Shown: positions 1-9,730, counted from the first letter of the stretch. The stretch: DNA of 64,000 bases from Exiguobacterium sp. (GCF_020832205.1 NZ_JAFIFD010000038.1:62001-126000); one strand, 5' to 3'. Notes: a model not told the origin generated them from the letters alone. Numbers and translations: made by a program.

Positions 1-32
1 ATGACCCGAAGCGTTCGCCCCGGGTCACCCGT

Positions 33-857
33 TTAGGATTGTGTTGCTAATTTTTTACGGTAGCCGGTATGGTTCGTCGGTCCGACATATTGGTTGAGGC
101 GGAACGAGTGGCGAACCGCTTCCGTGATGAACGCTTTTCCGATTTCGATCGCTTCGTCGACGGAATGTCCGTTCGCGAGTGATGCGGCGATCGCAGAAGA
201 GAACGTGCAGCCGCCGCCATGTGTGAAGGCCGGCTCGATTTTTTCGCTCTCGAGGAGGCGATATTCGTTTCCGTCATACAGCACATCAAATGCCGTATCA
301 AAACCGAGCTTGCCACCGACTTTGACGATGACGATGTCCGCGCCGAGCTCATGGATTAACCGGGCCGCTTCTTTGATCTCATCCATCGTTGACGGTGTCT
401 TATCGAGACCGGCGAGCATGCGTGCCTCGAACAAGTTCGGTGTGATGATTTTCGCGACCGGGACGAGGTGCTTGCGCATAGCGATGGCGACGTCCGGGTT
501 GAGGATCTCATCGGCGCCTTTACACGCCATGACCGGATCGACGACGGCGTTTTCGATGCCGTACTCTTTAATTTTACGAGCTGCCAGTTCGATAATCTCA
601 GGCGTCGGGAGCATACCTGTCTTAACGGCGTCGACACCGATTCCGGCGAGCACGGTGTCAATTTGCTTCTCGATCAACGTCGTATCGATTGGAAATACTT
701 CATGATGCCAGGCGTTGTGCGGATCTTGGGCCACGATGACCGTGAGGGCCGTCATACCGTACACACCGAGCTCTTCCATCGTTTTCAAGTCAGCTTGAAT
801 GCCAGCACCGCCGCTCGTATCCGATCCGGCGATCGTTAATGCTTTTTTCATCGTCAT
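33..857 (-). CDS. pdxK: pyridoxine/hydroxymethylpyrimidine kinase (PdxK/ThiD family)
   Basis: N-terminal KALTIAGSDTSGGAGIQADLKT and THGGGCTFSSAIAA motifs typical of ThiD/PdxK ribokinase-fold kinases. Confidence 0.9.
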   Translation of the reverse strand: MTMKKALTIAGSDTSGGAGIQADLKTMEELGVYGMTALTVIVAQDPHNAWHHEVFPIDTTLIEKQIDTVLAGIGVDAVKTGMLPTPEIIELAARKIKEYGIENAVVDPVMACKGADEILNPDVAIAMRKHLVPVAKIITPNLFEARMLAGLDKTPSTMDEIKEAARLIHELGADIVIVKVGGKLGFDTAFDVLYDGNEYRLLESEKIEPAFTHGGGCTFSSAIAASLANGHSVDEAIEIGKAFITEAVRHSFRLNQYVGPTNHTGYRKKLATQS

Positions 858-1045
858 AGTCGTTCAATCCCCTTTGTCTGTTTGGATAGTTTCACTATAA
901 CGACTTTTTGGCGTTACGACAAATCCCATGACCAGGAAAGGTTCTCCTCAACTTTTCATTATAAGATGGCAGGATTTCAATCATATTTGGGGAATAGTAA
1001 TGAATAGGGTGTAGACCACTTTCAATTGGGCAGGAGGAAAATCGC

Positions 1046-1681
1046 ATGTTAGTGCACAGCTTATGCATTCCGAAGAAAGACGTCGTGACCATCAGTGAAA
1101 AAGCGACGTTACGGGAAGCGCTCGACACGCTTGAGAAAACAGGATACCGTTGCGTCCCTGTTCTCGACGAGACAGGAACGTTTTTCCGCGGTAACATTTA
1201 TAAAATGCACATTTATCGTCACGGTATGAACGAGGGGAGCCTAGACGATAACGTCATGACGCTCATTAAGAACACGCAAAAGTACGTCCACGAGTCGGAC
1301 GGCTTTTTCCAAGTGTTCTTCTCGATCAAAGAATTACCGTACATCGCCGTGTTAAAAGACGAAAGCAATGAATTTTACGGCATCTTGCCGCACGGCAAAA
1401 TGCTCGGTATGCTCGAAGAGGCGTGGAGCCGGGACACGGGAAGTTACGTCGTCACGATCGCTTTGAGCGAACAGGCGGGGGCGCTTGAAAAAATCACGAA
1501 AATCGTCAGCCGGTACTCATCGATCGCGAGTCTCATGACGCTCGATGCGAAGAGTAAAGTACTGCGACGTGTGTTGATCACGCTGCCGCCGGACTGTGAC
1601 GAACCGAAAAAAGACAAGATTGTCGCGAAGCTCGAACAAAAAGGGTTCCGCGTCGTCGAAGTCGAGAACTTGAACAACTGA
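1046..1681 (+). CDS. CBS-domain plus ACT-like domain protein (CbpA-like, possible c-di-AMP binder)
   Basis: N-terminal CBS-like segment (ISEKATLREALDTLEKTGYRCVPVLDETG) and C-terminal ACT-like segment; preceded by ggaggaaa RBS. Confidence 0.65.
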   Translation: MLVHSLCIPKKDVVTISEKATLREALDTLEKTGYRCVPVLDETGTFFRGNIYKMHIYRHGMNEGSLDDNVMTLIKNTQKYVHESDGFFQVFFSIKELPYIAVLKDESNEFYGILPHGKMLGMLEEAWSRDTGSYVVTIALSEQAGALEKITKIVSRYSSIASLMTLDAKSKVLRRVLITLPPDCDEPKKDKIVAKLEQKGFRVVEVENLNN

Positions 1682-1685
1682 TAGG

Positions 1686-1717
1686 AAAAGCCCTTCCTCG
1701 AGCGAGGAAGGGCTTTT
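1686..1717. terminator. bidirectional intrinsic terminator
   Basis: aaaagcccttcctcgagcgaggaagggctttt perfect hairpin between convergent genes. Confidence 0.85.
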
Positions 1718-2251
1718 CTACGTCAATCGTTTCTCCATCCGGATGTCTGCCCAAAGTCGTCCATCCCAATAGGTGAACGCCTCAATCCGGGCAATCTCTT
1801 CGTAGCCGAGTTTCTCGTAAAGGCGGTGCGCCGCTTCATTGAAGGCGAACACACCGAGTTCGATGCGTGGGGTTCCTTGATGCCGGAGCCGATCTTCAAG
1901 CAGACGCAACGCGTTCGTGCCGACGCCTTTGCCGCGCCCGTGCGTCTCGCCGATGACGATTCCGAGCCAGGCGCTGCCTGGTTCTTGACGATACAAGTGC
2001 GCCGCGTCATACATCACGTTCACTTCTCCGACGAGCTCGTCGTCCGCATAAATTAAGAAGATATCGTGCGTGGCGAGGCGCTCGTTTAATTCATCGACTG
2101 TCAATCGATGTTCAGCCGTCAGTTCGGCTTCGGAGCGACTGGGGCGAATCAAATGGACGATGTCAGAATCGTTATTCCAGCGGTTGAACGTCTCGACGAT
2201 CGCTCCGGAAGCCGCTTCTAGAGGAACGAGCGAGATGGTCATTCGATCCAC
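1718..2251 (-). CDS. GNAT family N-acetyltransferase
   Basis: LGIVIGETHGRGKGVGTNALRLLEDRL acetyl-CoA-binding motif, NEAAHRLYEKLGY. Confidence 0.85.
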   Translation of the reverse strand: MDRMTISLVPLEAASGAIVETFNRWNNDSDIVHLIRPSRSEAELTAEHRLTVDELNERLATHDIFLIYADDELVGEVNVMYDAAHLYRQEPGSAWLGIVIGETHGRGKGVGTNALRLLEDRLRHQGTPRIELGVFAFNEAAHRLYEKLGYEEIARIEAFTYWDGRLWADIRMEKRLT

Positions 2252-2273
2252 TCCTTTTTATTTATGCCTCGTC

Positions 2274-3161
2274 TCAAGACATCGGTTTTAACACGTTCAA
2301 ATGACTCGGCAGCACCTCGAACGTGAGCGGCAGCTTCCCGCCCGTGTCGCCGTCGGCATTGACGGGGAGTGACTCCGGTGAATCGACATGGACACGTTTC
2401 GTCGTGAACGATGTGACGCTTTCCGTCTCCTTCAATTTACCGGTGAACAGGGCCGGGGCGAGTTGAAGCGCGTCTTTGAAACCGAGACTTTCAAACAAAT
2501 AGACGTGCAACAAGCCGTCGTTCAGTTCGGCGTCCGGCTCAAAGTTCTCAAAGCCGCCGACCGAGTTCGTGAGCGCGATGACGACAAGATAGGCGTCTCC
2601 GTCGAACGTCTTTTCCTCGGCCTGGACAGAGAGGGAGTAAGGACTATGCTCCCGGAACGCTTTCACACCTTCGATGAGATAAGCGAACGGTCCCCATTTC
2701 GTCTTCTCCTCGACACTCACTTCATCGACTGCTTCGGCAATCAGGCCGATGGCGATGACGTTCATGAAGTAGCCGTTCTCGTATTTGCCGATATCCATCG
2801 GTGTCGGCTCCGCTGTCTTCAATGCGTCAATCGCTTCTTCCGGATCGCTCGGCACACCGAGCGCGCGAGCCAAGTCGTTCACTGTGCCGAGCGGGATGAT
2901 TCCGAAGTCGGGACGATGCGGCGCTTCAGCGAGTCCTGCGACCGTCTCGTTTAGCGTTCCGTCTCCGCCCATGGCGATGACCGCGCGGTAACGCTTCTGC
3001 GCCGCCTCGCGGGCGAAATGCGTCGCGTCGTCCGCTTTTTCGGTGAAGCGGACGTCCACGTTGCCGTATCGCTCTTTCAGTACCGCTTCAGCGTGTGGTG
3101 CATGTTCTTTTCCTAACTCTTTTCCTGATGACGGGTTGACGATCAACATGACAGGTTCCAT
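2274..3161 (-). CDS. diacylglycerol/lipid kinase family protein (YegS/BmrU/DagK type)
   Basis: VNPSSGKE, AMGGDGTLNETVAGL, IPLGTVNDLARALGVP motifs. Confidence 0.9.
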   Translation of the reverse strand: MEPVMLIVNPSSGKELGKEHAPHAEAVLKERYGNVDVRFTEKADDATHFAREAAQKRYRAVIAMGGDGTLNETVAGLAEAPHRPDFGIIPLGTVNDLARALGVPSDPEEAIDALKTAEPTPMDIGKYENGYFMNVIAIGLIAEAVDEVSVEEKTKWGPFAYLIEGVKAFREHSPYSLSVQAEEKTFDGDAYLVVIALTNSVGGFENFEPDAELNDGLLHVYLFESLGFKDALQLAPALFTGKLKETESVTSFTTKRVHVDSPESLPVNADGDTGGKLPLTFEVLPSHLNVLKPMS

Positions 3162-3253
3162 TCAGACATTCCCCTTTTACGTTTAGATACTGTGCTATAT
3201 TCCCGTCCATTCAAAAAGCTAGTCATCAAAAAAAAGCAACGGTCACCCGTTGC

Positions 3254-3637
3254 TCAGTAGTGGCGGAACGCCGACATGTCGAGATGGCTCGCCTCGGACT
3301 CGTCGACGGCGAGTTCGATTTTCAAATGTTCATGAAACGGCGAGTCGAACGCACCCATGCAGGCGACCGGTTCGTGGTCCGGGACGGGGGACTTGCGCTT
3401 CGTTTTGACGAACAAATAGTCCTCCCGCGGAAGCGTTAATAAAAACCGTTCAACCGCGTGCGGTTCGCGCGTGACGTTCGACCAAGGCAAGTGATTGAAC
3501 AACAAAAAGACCGCGCCTTCTTTTCGTAGCGCATAATCGGGGGCAATCCCTTCCCGGTTCAACAACTCGATGACCGAATCCAAATAGTGTTGCTTGATCG
3601 TCAATGAAATCTCGTAATATTCACGCATGCCGTCCAC
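3254..3637 (-). CDS. hypothetical protein
   Basis: 127-aa ORF with normal codon usage in a gap between annotated genes; no family recognised. Confidence 0.55.
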   Translation of the reverse strand: MDGMREYYEISLTIKQHYLDSVIELLNREGIAPDYALRKEGAVFLLFNHLPWSNVTREPHAVERFLLTLPREDYLFVKTKRKSPVPDHEPVACMGAFDSPFHEHLKIELAVDESEASHLDMSAFRHY

Positions 3638-3787
3638 CCTTTCTAAAAATCACAATAATTCCATTCTAAACGTTTCGTCGATGGGCGACAATGAAGAAGT
3701 TTCTTGACGAAGTGTTTTTCCCCCCGTATACTGCTCATGTCCTGCTATACTAAAAGTAAATGATGAACGAATTGAGGTGAGACCGAC

Positions 3788-4219
3788 ATGATTGAATCGC
3801 TTGAGTTGAAGGCATGGATCGTCTTGGCACGGACGATGGACGCGATCAGTGACCGTGTGAAAGAAGATCTTCGACGCCACCAATTGAATTCAACAGAGTT
3901 CGGTGTTTTATCCGTGCTGTACAAACGAGGGGATACCCCGTTGCAACAAATCGGAGATCAAATTTTGATTACGAGCGGCAGTGTGACGTACGTGATCGAT
4001 AAGCTCGAGAAACGTGGGCTCATCGAGCGTGTCGCTTGTCCGTCTGACCGACGCGTCACGTACGCCTCGTTGACGGAAGCTGGTAAACAGTTGATGGACG
4101 TCGTCTATCCGGAACACATCGAAATCTTTAAAGACATTTATGGCCCGCTCAGTGAAGCGGAGACCGAGACGCTGATCGAGTTATTGAAGCGCGTCGGTTA
4201 TAACGCGGCAGGCAAATGA
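3788..4219 (+). CDS. MarR family transcriptional regulator (MhqR-like)
   Basis: wHTH: TEFGVLSVLYKRGDTPLQQIGDQILITSGSVTYVIDKLEKRGLIERVACPSDRRVTYASLTEAGK; upstream of azoreductase. Confidence 0.9.
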   Translation: MIESLELKAWIVLARTMDAISDRVKEDLRRHQLNSTEFGVLSVLYKRGDTPLQQIGDQILITSGSVTYVIDKLEKRGLIERVACPSDRRVTYASLTEAGKQLMDVVYPEHIEIFKDIYGPLSEAETETLIELLKRVGYNAAGK

Positions 4220-4244
4220 CGCCTGTCGTGTTTTTTTTTACATA

Positions 4245-4262
4245 TATCTTGAATTCGAAATA
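4245..4262. promoter_or_regulatory. putative MhqR-type operator (TATCTTGAATTCGAAATA)
   Basis: Imperfect palindrome directly upstream of a TTGACG-N17-TATAGT promoter (4264-4292) before azoR. Confidence 0.6.
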
Positions 4263-4343
4263 ATTGACGATGAGATATACAGATGATATAGTACAAACTG
4301 TTGTTATTAAAAATAGAGATTTCAATATATGGAGGAACCCATC

Positions 4344-4979
4344 ATGAAAAAAGTACTTTACGTATCTGCAAACCCGAAACCAACTGAATTGTCATACAGC
4401 AAACAAGTCGCTGAAACGTTCATGACGACACTCAAAGAAGAGAACGCGTCACTCGACATCGAAGCGATCGAACTATACGACGTCGATGTCCAAGAAATCG
4501 ATGGCGATGTCCTCAGTGCATGGGGCAAGTTCGCTTCAGGCGAAGCGCTCACAGACGTCGAAGCGCAAAAAGTCGCGACGATGAACGGCATGCTCGAGAA
4601 GTTCATGGCAGCAGACGTGTACGTGTTCGCGACGCCGATGTGGAACTTCTTCTTCCCAGCACGTATGAAGATGTTCCTCGACAGCGTATTGACTGCTGGT
4701 AAGACGTTCCGTTACACAGAGCAAGGGCCGGTCGGTCTTCTCGAGAACAAACAAGCGATCCACATTCAAGGAACAGGCGGCATCTACACAGGCACAGACC
4801 TCAACTTCGCTGACGCCTACCTACGCCAAGCACTTGCGTTCGTCGGCGTGACAGACGTGACGACGCTTGCCGTTGAAGGAATGAACCAATTCCCGGACAA
4901 GATTGAAGAAATCGTCGCTGACGCAAAAGCGAAAGCTGAGACGCTCGCGAAAGAAGTCGCAGGCGCGGTAACTGTATAA
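4344..4979 (+). CDS. azoR: FMN-dependent NADH-azoreductase (AzoR family)
   Basis: KKVLYVSANPKP, MWNFFFPARMKMFLDSVLTAGKTFRYTEQGPVGLL, IQGTGGIYTG; start refined to ATG after ggagg. Confidence 0.88.
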   Translation: MKKVLYVSANPKPTELSYSKQVAETFMTTLKEENASLDIEAIELYDVDVQEIDGDVLSAWGKFASGEALTDVEAQKVATMNGMLEKFMAADVYVFATPMWNFFFPARMKMFLDSVLTAGKTFRYTEQGPVGLLENKQAIHIQGTGGIYTGTDLNFADAYLRQALAFVGVTDVTTLAVEGMNQFPDKIEEIVADAKAKAETLAKEVAGAVTV

Positions 4980-5059
4980 CGTTCAAGGCGGGTCCTGACG
5001 GGCTCGCCTTTTTGTGTGTCATCGATTCGGGTATGATAAGACGGAAAGGGGAGAGTGGA

Positions 5060-5737
5060 ATGGGAGAACAGTTATCAGACCGCTTGCTCGGCGATTGGAG
5101 CGATATGATCGAGAGCGAGATGGGGCGGCCGTACTTCAATGAGTTGGCTGCGTTTGTCGATGAGGCGTACGCGACAGCGACCGTATATCCGGCTCGACAA
5201 GATATTTGGAACGCGTTCGTCTATACGAAATTGAAAGACGTCAAATGCGTCATCCTCGGACAAGACCCGTATCACGGACCGAACCAAGCGCACGGCCTCA
5301 GCTTTTCAGTCCAAGACGGTGTTCGTTTCCCACCGTCTTTGCGAAATATTTTTCAAGAGTTACACGACGACATCGGCTGTGACATGCCGACGAGCGGCAA
5401 TCTCGAGAAGTGGGCCCGCCAAGGTGTGTTGCTGCTCAACACGGCACTCACGGTCGAGGCAGGAAAAGCCGCCTCACACCGTGGGAAAGGGTGGGAGACG
5501 TTCACGGACGCTGTCATCGCGGAGCTCGGGAAACGTGAGCAACCGATCGTGTTTATTTTATGGGGCAACGACGCGAAGAAAAAACAACGGCTCATCGGCG
5601 ACCAACACGCCATCTTGACGTCGGTCCATCCGAGTCCGCTATCGGCGCATCGGGGCTTTTTCGGCTCAAAGCCATTCTCGCAAGTGAACGCAAAACTTGT
5701 CGGATGGGGACAACCTGAAATTGATTGGTGTTTATGA
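5060..5737 (+). CDS. ung: uracil-DNA glycosylase
   Basis: VILGQDPYHGPNQAHGLSFSV, LLLNTALTVEAGKAASHRGKGWETFTDAVI, HPSPLSAHRGFFGSKPFSQVN. Confidence 0.97.
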   Translation: MGEQLSDRLLGDWSDMIESEMGRPYFNELAAFVDEAYATATVYPARQDIWNAFVYTKLKDVKCVILGQDPYHGPNQAHGLSFSVQDGVRFPPSLRNIFQELHDDIGCDMPTSGNLEKWARQGVLLLNTALTVEAGKAASHRGKGWETFTDAVIAELGKREQPIVFILWGNDAKKKQRLIGDQHAILTSVHPSPLSAHRGFFGSKPFSQVNAKLVGWGQPEIDWCL

Positions 5738-5764
5738 CAGTCCGCACATGCGGACTGTTTTTTT
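5737..5764. terminator. intrinsic terminator after ung
   Basis: acagtccgcacatgcggactgttttttt. Confidence 0.85.
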
Positions 5765-5829
5765 GGTTGACGTCATAAAAAAGGTCTGTTATCGTTACTA
5801 CCAACAAGATGCTTTAATGCTTAAAAGCG

Positions 5830-6085
5830 AATGTGCATAAAAGCATAACTGCATAACAGTGATAAGCGATGACCAAACCGAAGTAGAGACATCTTCCCTG
5901 GCCCAGAGAGCGTGTGGTGCTGCGAACACGCCCAAAAGATGAATCGAATTACAGTTTGCGAGCTCTCAATGATTGAGCGGTCCCCCGTTATCGGAATGAA
6001 GTGACTAGGCGTCTGTCTAGTAATCAGGGTGGTACCGCGGCCAAAGTCGTCCCTATCGAGTGATTCGATAGGGACTTTTTGCCGT
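5830..6085 (+). promoter_or_regulatory. T-box leader, predicted Tyr (UAC) specifier
   Basis: agggtggtaccgcgg T-box, AGTA in stem I, gagagcg...ggtgctgcgaacac distal region; cctatcgagtgattcgataggga-ttttt terminator; UAC-A in specifier loop between AAGAUG and GUUU. Confidence 0.88.
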
Positions 6086-6110
6086 TTCAAACACAAAAGG
6101 AGGAACCAAC

Positions 6111-7676
6111 ATGTTGACACAACTCATCCCGCGCCACTTGGCCCCACATATCTCACCGCAGTTTTACGACGAGTACACGCCGACCGATCACGCCGTGTGG
6201 CGCTTCGTCTTGCGGCTCAATTTACACACGCTTGAAGGGAAGGCCCATCCGTTCTACATCGAAGGGCTGAAGAAGACGGGGATGGGTCCGGAGCGGCTGC
6301 CTAACGTCGAGACGATGACCGAAGAAATGCGATCGGCCGGTTGGTCAACAGTCGCCGTCGATGGACTCATCCCGGGCGTTGCCTTCTTCGACTTCCAAGG
6401 GAACGGCATGCTCCCGGTCGCAACCGATATCCGAAAAGTCGAGAATATTTTGTACAGCCCGGCCCCGGACATCATCCATGAAGCGGCCGGTCACGCCCCG
6501 ATGTTGATGGATCCTGATTTTTCAAACATCGTCAAACGGTTCGGACAGCTCGGGGCGAAAGCGTTCATGAATCGTGAGGAACATGCCTCGTTCGCGGCGT
6601 TAAAACGATTGACTGTCGTGAAAGAGAACGCCAACTCGACCGACGAAGAGGTGGCTGCGGCGGAAGTTGCCGTCCACGCGGCGAAAGCACAAGTGACCGG
6701 CTTCTCCGAAGCGCAGCAAGTCGCCCGCATCTTTTGGTGGACGGTCGAGTTCGGTCTCATCGGGGACGTCGACAACCCGCTCATCTACGGGGCAGGGCTG
6801 TTGTCATCGGTCGGCGAGAGCCGGCATTGTCTGACGGACGCCGTCACGAAGCATCCGTTCGACTTGGAGCACGCGCTCGAGACGAAGCAGGATGTGACGA
6901 ACATGCAGCGAGAACTGTTCGTCATCCCTGACTTTGACACTTTGACCGAGGCGCTTGACGAGCTAGAAGGGCGGATGGCCGTTCGTCAAGGCGGAGTGGC
7001 GTCACTCGAGAAAGCACTTGCCTCAGGGAGTCAAGCGACCGTCCGTCTCGAAGACGGGACAGACCGGGTCGGAGTCGTCCGTCACGTGACCCGGAGCGCA
7101 GGACACGCGCTCGTTCAATGGAACGACTGCGTGAAAGTCGACAATGGACAGTTGACGAACCTCGAGAACCACGGCTTACTCGTTCTCGACGGTCCGCTCC
7201 GGGACGTGTTGGCGACGACGGCACTTCGACTCGATGGGCGGGTCGTCAACGAGACGGCAGACGAGTTGCGTTTAGAAGAAGTAGTCTTGGAGATGGAAGG
7301 GCGCCGCATCGAACTGGCGACGCTTGAAGTGAGACAAGACTCGCTTCCTTCCGTCTTCCCTGGGACCGACGTCGAGGAGCTTGTCTTAATCGAGAAACCG
7401 GTTCACATCGAGCGAGATGCCCGCGTCTGGACGAATGACGACCCGATGTTCAACCGCATCCGGAACCTGCGGGAACAAGGGACCTCGATCGATGCGCTCA
7501 TCCCGACGATTCTCGAGGAGCATGCGGACGCATGGTTGCTCCAAATCGAATGTCTTGAACTCGTTGAGTCTGAGACACTGAAACAGGCGCTGGTGGCTCG
7601 TCTCGAGGAACTGCGGGCGACATCACCGTCACGCAATGAGTTGATCGGACGGGCGTTTGGGCTGTTGAACGTCTGA
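6111..7676 (+). CDS. aromatic amino acid (phenylalanine-4-) hydroxylase with long C-terminal extension
   Basis: PDIIHEAAGHAPML iron-binding motif, WWTVEFGLI, YGAGLLSSVGE; about 200 aa extra after the catalytic core. Confidence 0.92.
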   Translation: MLTQLIPRHLAPHISPQFYDEYTPTDHAVWRFVLRLNLHTLEGKAHPFYIEGLKKTGMGPERLPNVETMTEEMRSAGWSTVAVDGLIPGVAFFDFQGNGMLPVATDIRKVENILYSPAPDIIHEAAGHAPMLMDPDFSNIVKRFGQLGAKAFMNREEHASFAALKRLTVVKENANSTDEEVAAAEVAVHAAKAQVTGFSEAQQVARIFWWTVEFGLIGDVDNPLIYGAGLLSSVGESRHCLTDAVTKHPFDLEHALETKQDVTNMQRELFVIPDFDTLTEALDELEGRMAVRQGGVASLEKALASGSQATVRLEDGTDRVGVVRHVTRSAGHALVQWNDCVKVDNGQLTNLENHGLLVLDGPLRDVLATTALRLDGRVVNETADELRLEEVVLEMEGRRIELATLEVRQDSLPSVFPGTDVEELVLIEKPVHIERDARVWTNDDPMFNRIRNLREQGTSIDALIPTILEEHADAWLLQIECLELVESETLKQALVARLEELRATSPSRNELIGRAFGLLNV

Positions 7677-7737
7677 ACGCAAGGAACGAAAAAACACGAC
7701 CATCCCTTCATGATCGAGGGGTGGTCGTGTTGTCGTT

Positions 7738-8736
7738 TCAAAGTGATCGAGTAACAGACGTCTCGCGTAAAAACGCGATGAGTCGACGATACGTCGCATT
7801 GGCAGCTGGCTTATTCATCTCGAAATGATAGGCGTGGCCGAGCTCATGTTCCGCTTGATCATAGAAGATACGCGTCACATCGGTGCGACCCGACAAGATC
7901 GTCGCGAATTCTTTCGCTTGTGTCTCGAACGATCCGGTGTTGCCATCCGTGATGAACGTCGGTACGAACGTCGCCGGAATATTGACGAGCGGAGACGCTT
8001 CAGAGACGACAGGGAGGTTCTCCCAATTATACGTCCCGAAGTACGCCCAACCGATTCGTTTGAACAAGAAGCGGTTGACCGCTTTTGAAGATTCGACAAT
8101 CGCCCGTTTCAAATCATACGGGCCGGAGAAGAGAATTGCACCGAGAATCGACTCTTTCGGGACGACTTGCTTCACTTCGGCCGAAGGCGCGTAGCCGTCG
8201 TTCAATTGAATCCCGACGAACTGGGCGACGAGTTGGGCCCCGTTCGAATCCCCGGCGAAAAAGACGCGGTCGAGGTCGAGCCGGAAGCGATCGTTGTTTT
8301 CCGCGATATACGTGTACGCTTCTTCGATTTGTTGAAGCGGGACGGGATACGTGACGTCCGGGGCGAGCGCGTAGTTGATGCTGACGACGTTGTAGCCGTT
8401 GCTCGCAATCGACGCGGCATATTTGAAGACGTCAGCTTTGTCACCGCCGACGAAAGAGCCGCCGTGGACCCAAAAGATGGTTGGCACCGGTTTGTCTCCT
8501 TCGTAGCGAATCAAGTCGAACGTGCCGTTTTCGTAGGCAGAATAATAGTCGATATCTTTGCGGACCGACGTTTTTTGAACGACTTCGTCAAATCCTTTAA
8601 TAGCGACTTCATTCCCGCCGGCGAACGAGGTTTTGACGAGGCGGGACGTCGGTTTCGGGGACAAGAATACGTACGCGGCTCCGGCGACGGCTGTCCCGAC
8701 GAGTCCGAGTCCTGCTCGTTTCAATCCTTTATTCAT
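7738..8736 (-). CDS. alpha/beta hydrolase (esterase/lipase, HSL-like) with N-terminal membrane anchor
   Basis: WVHGGSFVGGDKADV oxyanion motif, VFFAGDSNGAQLVAQ (GxSxG-like), hydrophobic N-terminus. Confidence 0.82.
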   Translation of the reverse strand: MNKGLKRAGLGLVGTAVAGAAYVFLSPKPTSRLVKTSFAGGNEVAIKGFDEVVQKTSVRKDIDYYSAYENGTFDLIRYEGDKPVPTIFWVHGGSFVGGDKADVFKYAASIASNGYNVVSINYALAPDVTYPVPLQQIEEAYTYIAENNDRFRLDLDRVFFAGDSNGAQLVAQFVGIQLNDGYAPSAEVKQVVPKESILGAILFSGPYDLKRAIVESSKAVNRFLFKRIGWAYFGTYNWENLPVVSEASPLVNIPATFVPTFITDGNTGSFETQAKEFATILSGRTDVTRIFYDQAEHELGHAYHFEMNKPAANATYRRLIAFLRETSVTRSL

Positions 8737-8772
8737 CGTAATTCCTCCTCAGGTAAAGCGTCTTTCAAAAGT

Positions 8773-9594
8773 TTATTGATCAACGAGGACGCTGCTCATG
8801 AACGTCTCGATGACGTGGGCGATGCCGTCTTCGTCGTTTGACTTCGTGATGAAGTCGGCCTTTCCTTTGACGGTCGCATTGGCGTTCCCCATCGCGACGC
8901 CGAGGCCGGCCCATTCGATCATCGTCAAGTCGTTGTTGCCATCACCACAGGCGATGACATGCGCTTGTTCGATTCCGACATGTTTTGCTAAGAAAGCGAG
9001 GCTCGTCCCTTTCGTCACACCGGCTTCGGTGAACTCGAGGAAGAACGGTTTTGAGCGGGCAACGGCGAGCTCGCCTTCAAGCTCGACTTGCAATTTCGTT
9101 TCGATTGGGGCGAGCGTGTCCCCATCGGCGAGCATCAGACATTTGACGACCGGCGTCGTCACCGTCTCTTTGAAGTCGTTGACATGGATGACGGGCATGC
9201 CTGTCAATTCACCTTCGATGTTCGTGTATGGGTTTGGTTGATCGGTTACGATTTCGTTACCGATGTACGTATGAATCGCGATTTCCTCTCGGACACTGAT
9301 ATCATGGAGATATGCGACCGTCTCCGGTGTCAGTGTGCTCGAGAAAATTTCTTCATCTGTCGCACAATCGATAATGGAAGCACCGTTAAATGATAAGATG
9401 AAGCTTCCGTACTTGGCGAGCTCGAGCTCGCGGGCAGCTTCCCACATCGCATACGTCGGGCGACCGCTCGCGAGGACGACTTTATGTCCGCGTTCTTGGG
9501 CGTCAAGGAGCGCTGTCTTCGTCTTCGGTGAAATCGTATGATCACTCGTCAAAAGCGTGTCGTCCATATCTAATACAATCATTTTGTAACTCAT
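8773..9594 (-). CDS. Cof-type HAD-IIB family hydrolase
   Basis: MIVLDMDDTLLTSDHTISPKTK, VLASGRPTYAM, ACGDGNNDLTMIEWAGLGVAMGNA. Confidence 0.92.
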   Translation of the reverse strand: MSYKMIVLDMDDTLLTSDHTISPKTKTALLDAQERGHKVVLASGRPTYAMWEAARELELAKYGSFILSFNGASIIDCATDEEIFSSTLTPETVAYLHDISVREEIAIHTYIGNEIVTDQPNPYTNIEGELTGMPVIHVNDFKETVTTPVVKCLMLADGDTLAPIETKLQVELEGELAVARSKPFFLEFTEAGVTKGTSLAFLAKHVGIEQAHVIACGDGNNDLTMIEWAGLGVAMGNANATVKGKADFITKSNDEDGIAHVIETFMSSVLVDQ

Positions 9595-9730
9595 AATCGG
9601 AATGAGTCCTCCTTCGGAATCTAATGACTCCATCCTAATACGATTTGAGGTCAATTGACAACCTTGTCGCAAAAACGTAACTATTATGTAGAGAATATGT
9701 AGAGAAGTGAACTATAGAAGAGGTGGAAAC

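Noticed and set aside
94-705. 203-aa plus-strand ORF opposite pdxK
   Set aside because: Antisense artefact; Ser/Ala-rich with no recognisable family.
8167-8841. 224-aa plus-strand ORF opposite the alpha/beta hydrolase
   Set aside because: Arg/Asp/Val-rich low-complexity composition typical of antisense shadow; the opposite strand encodes a coherent hydrolase.
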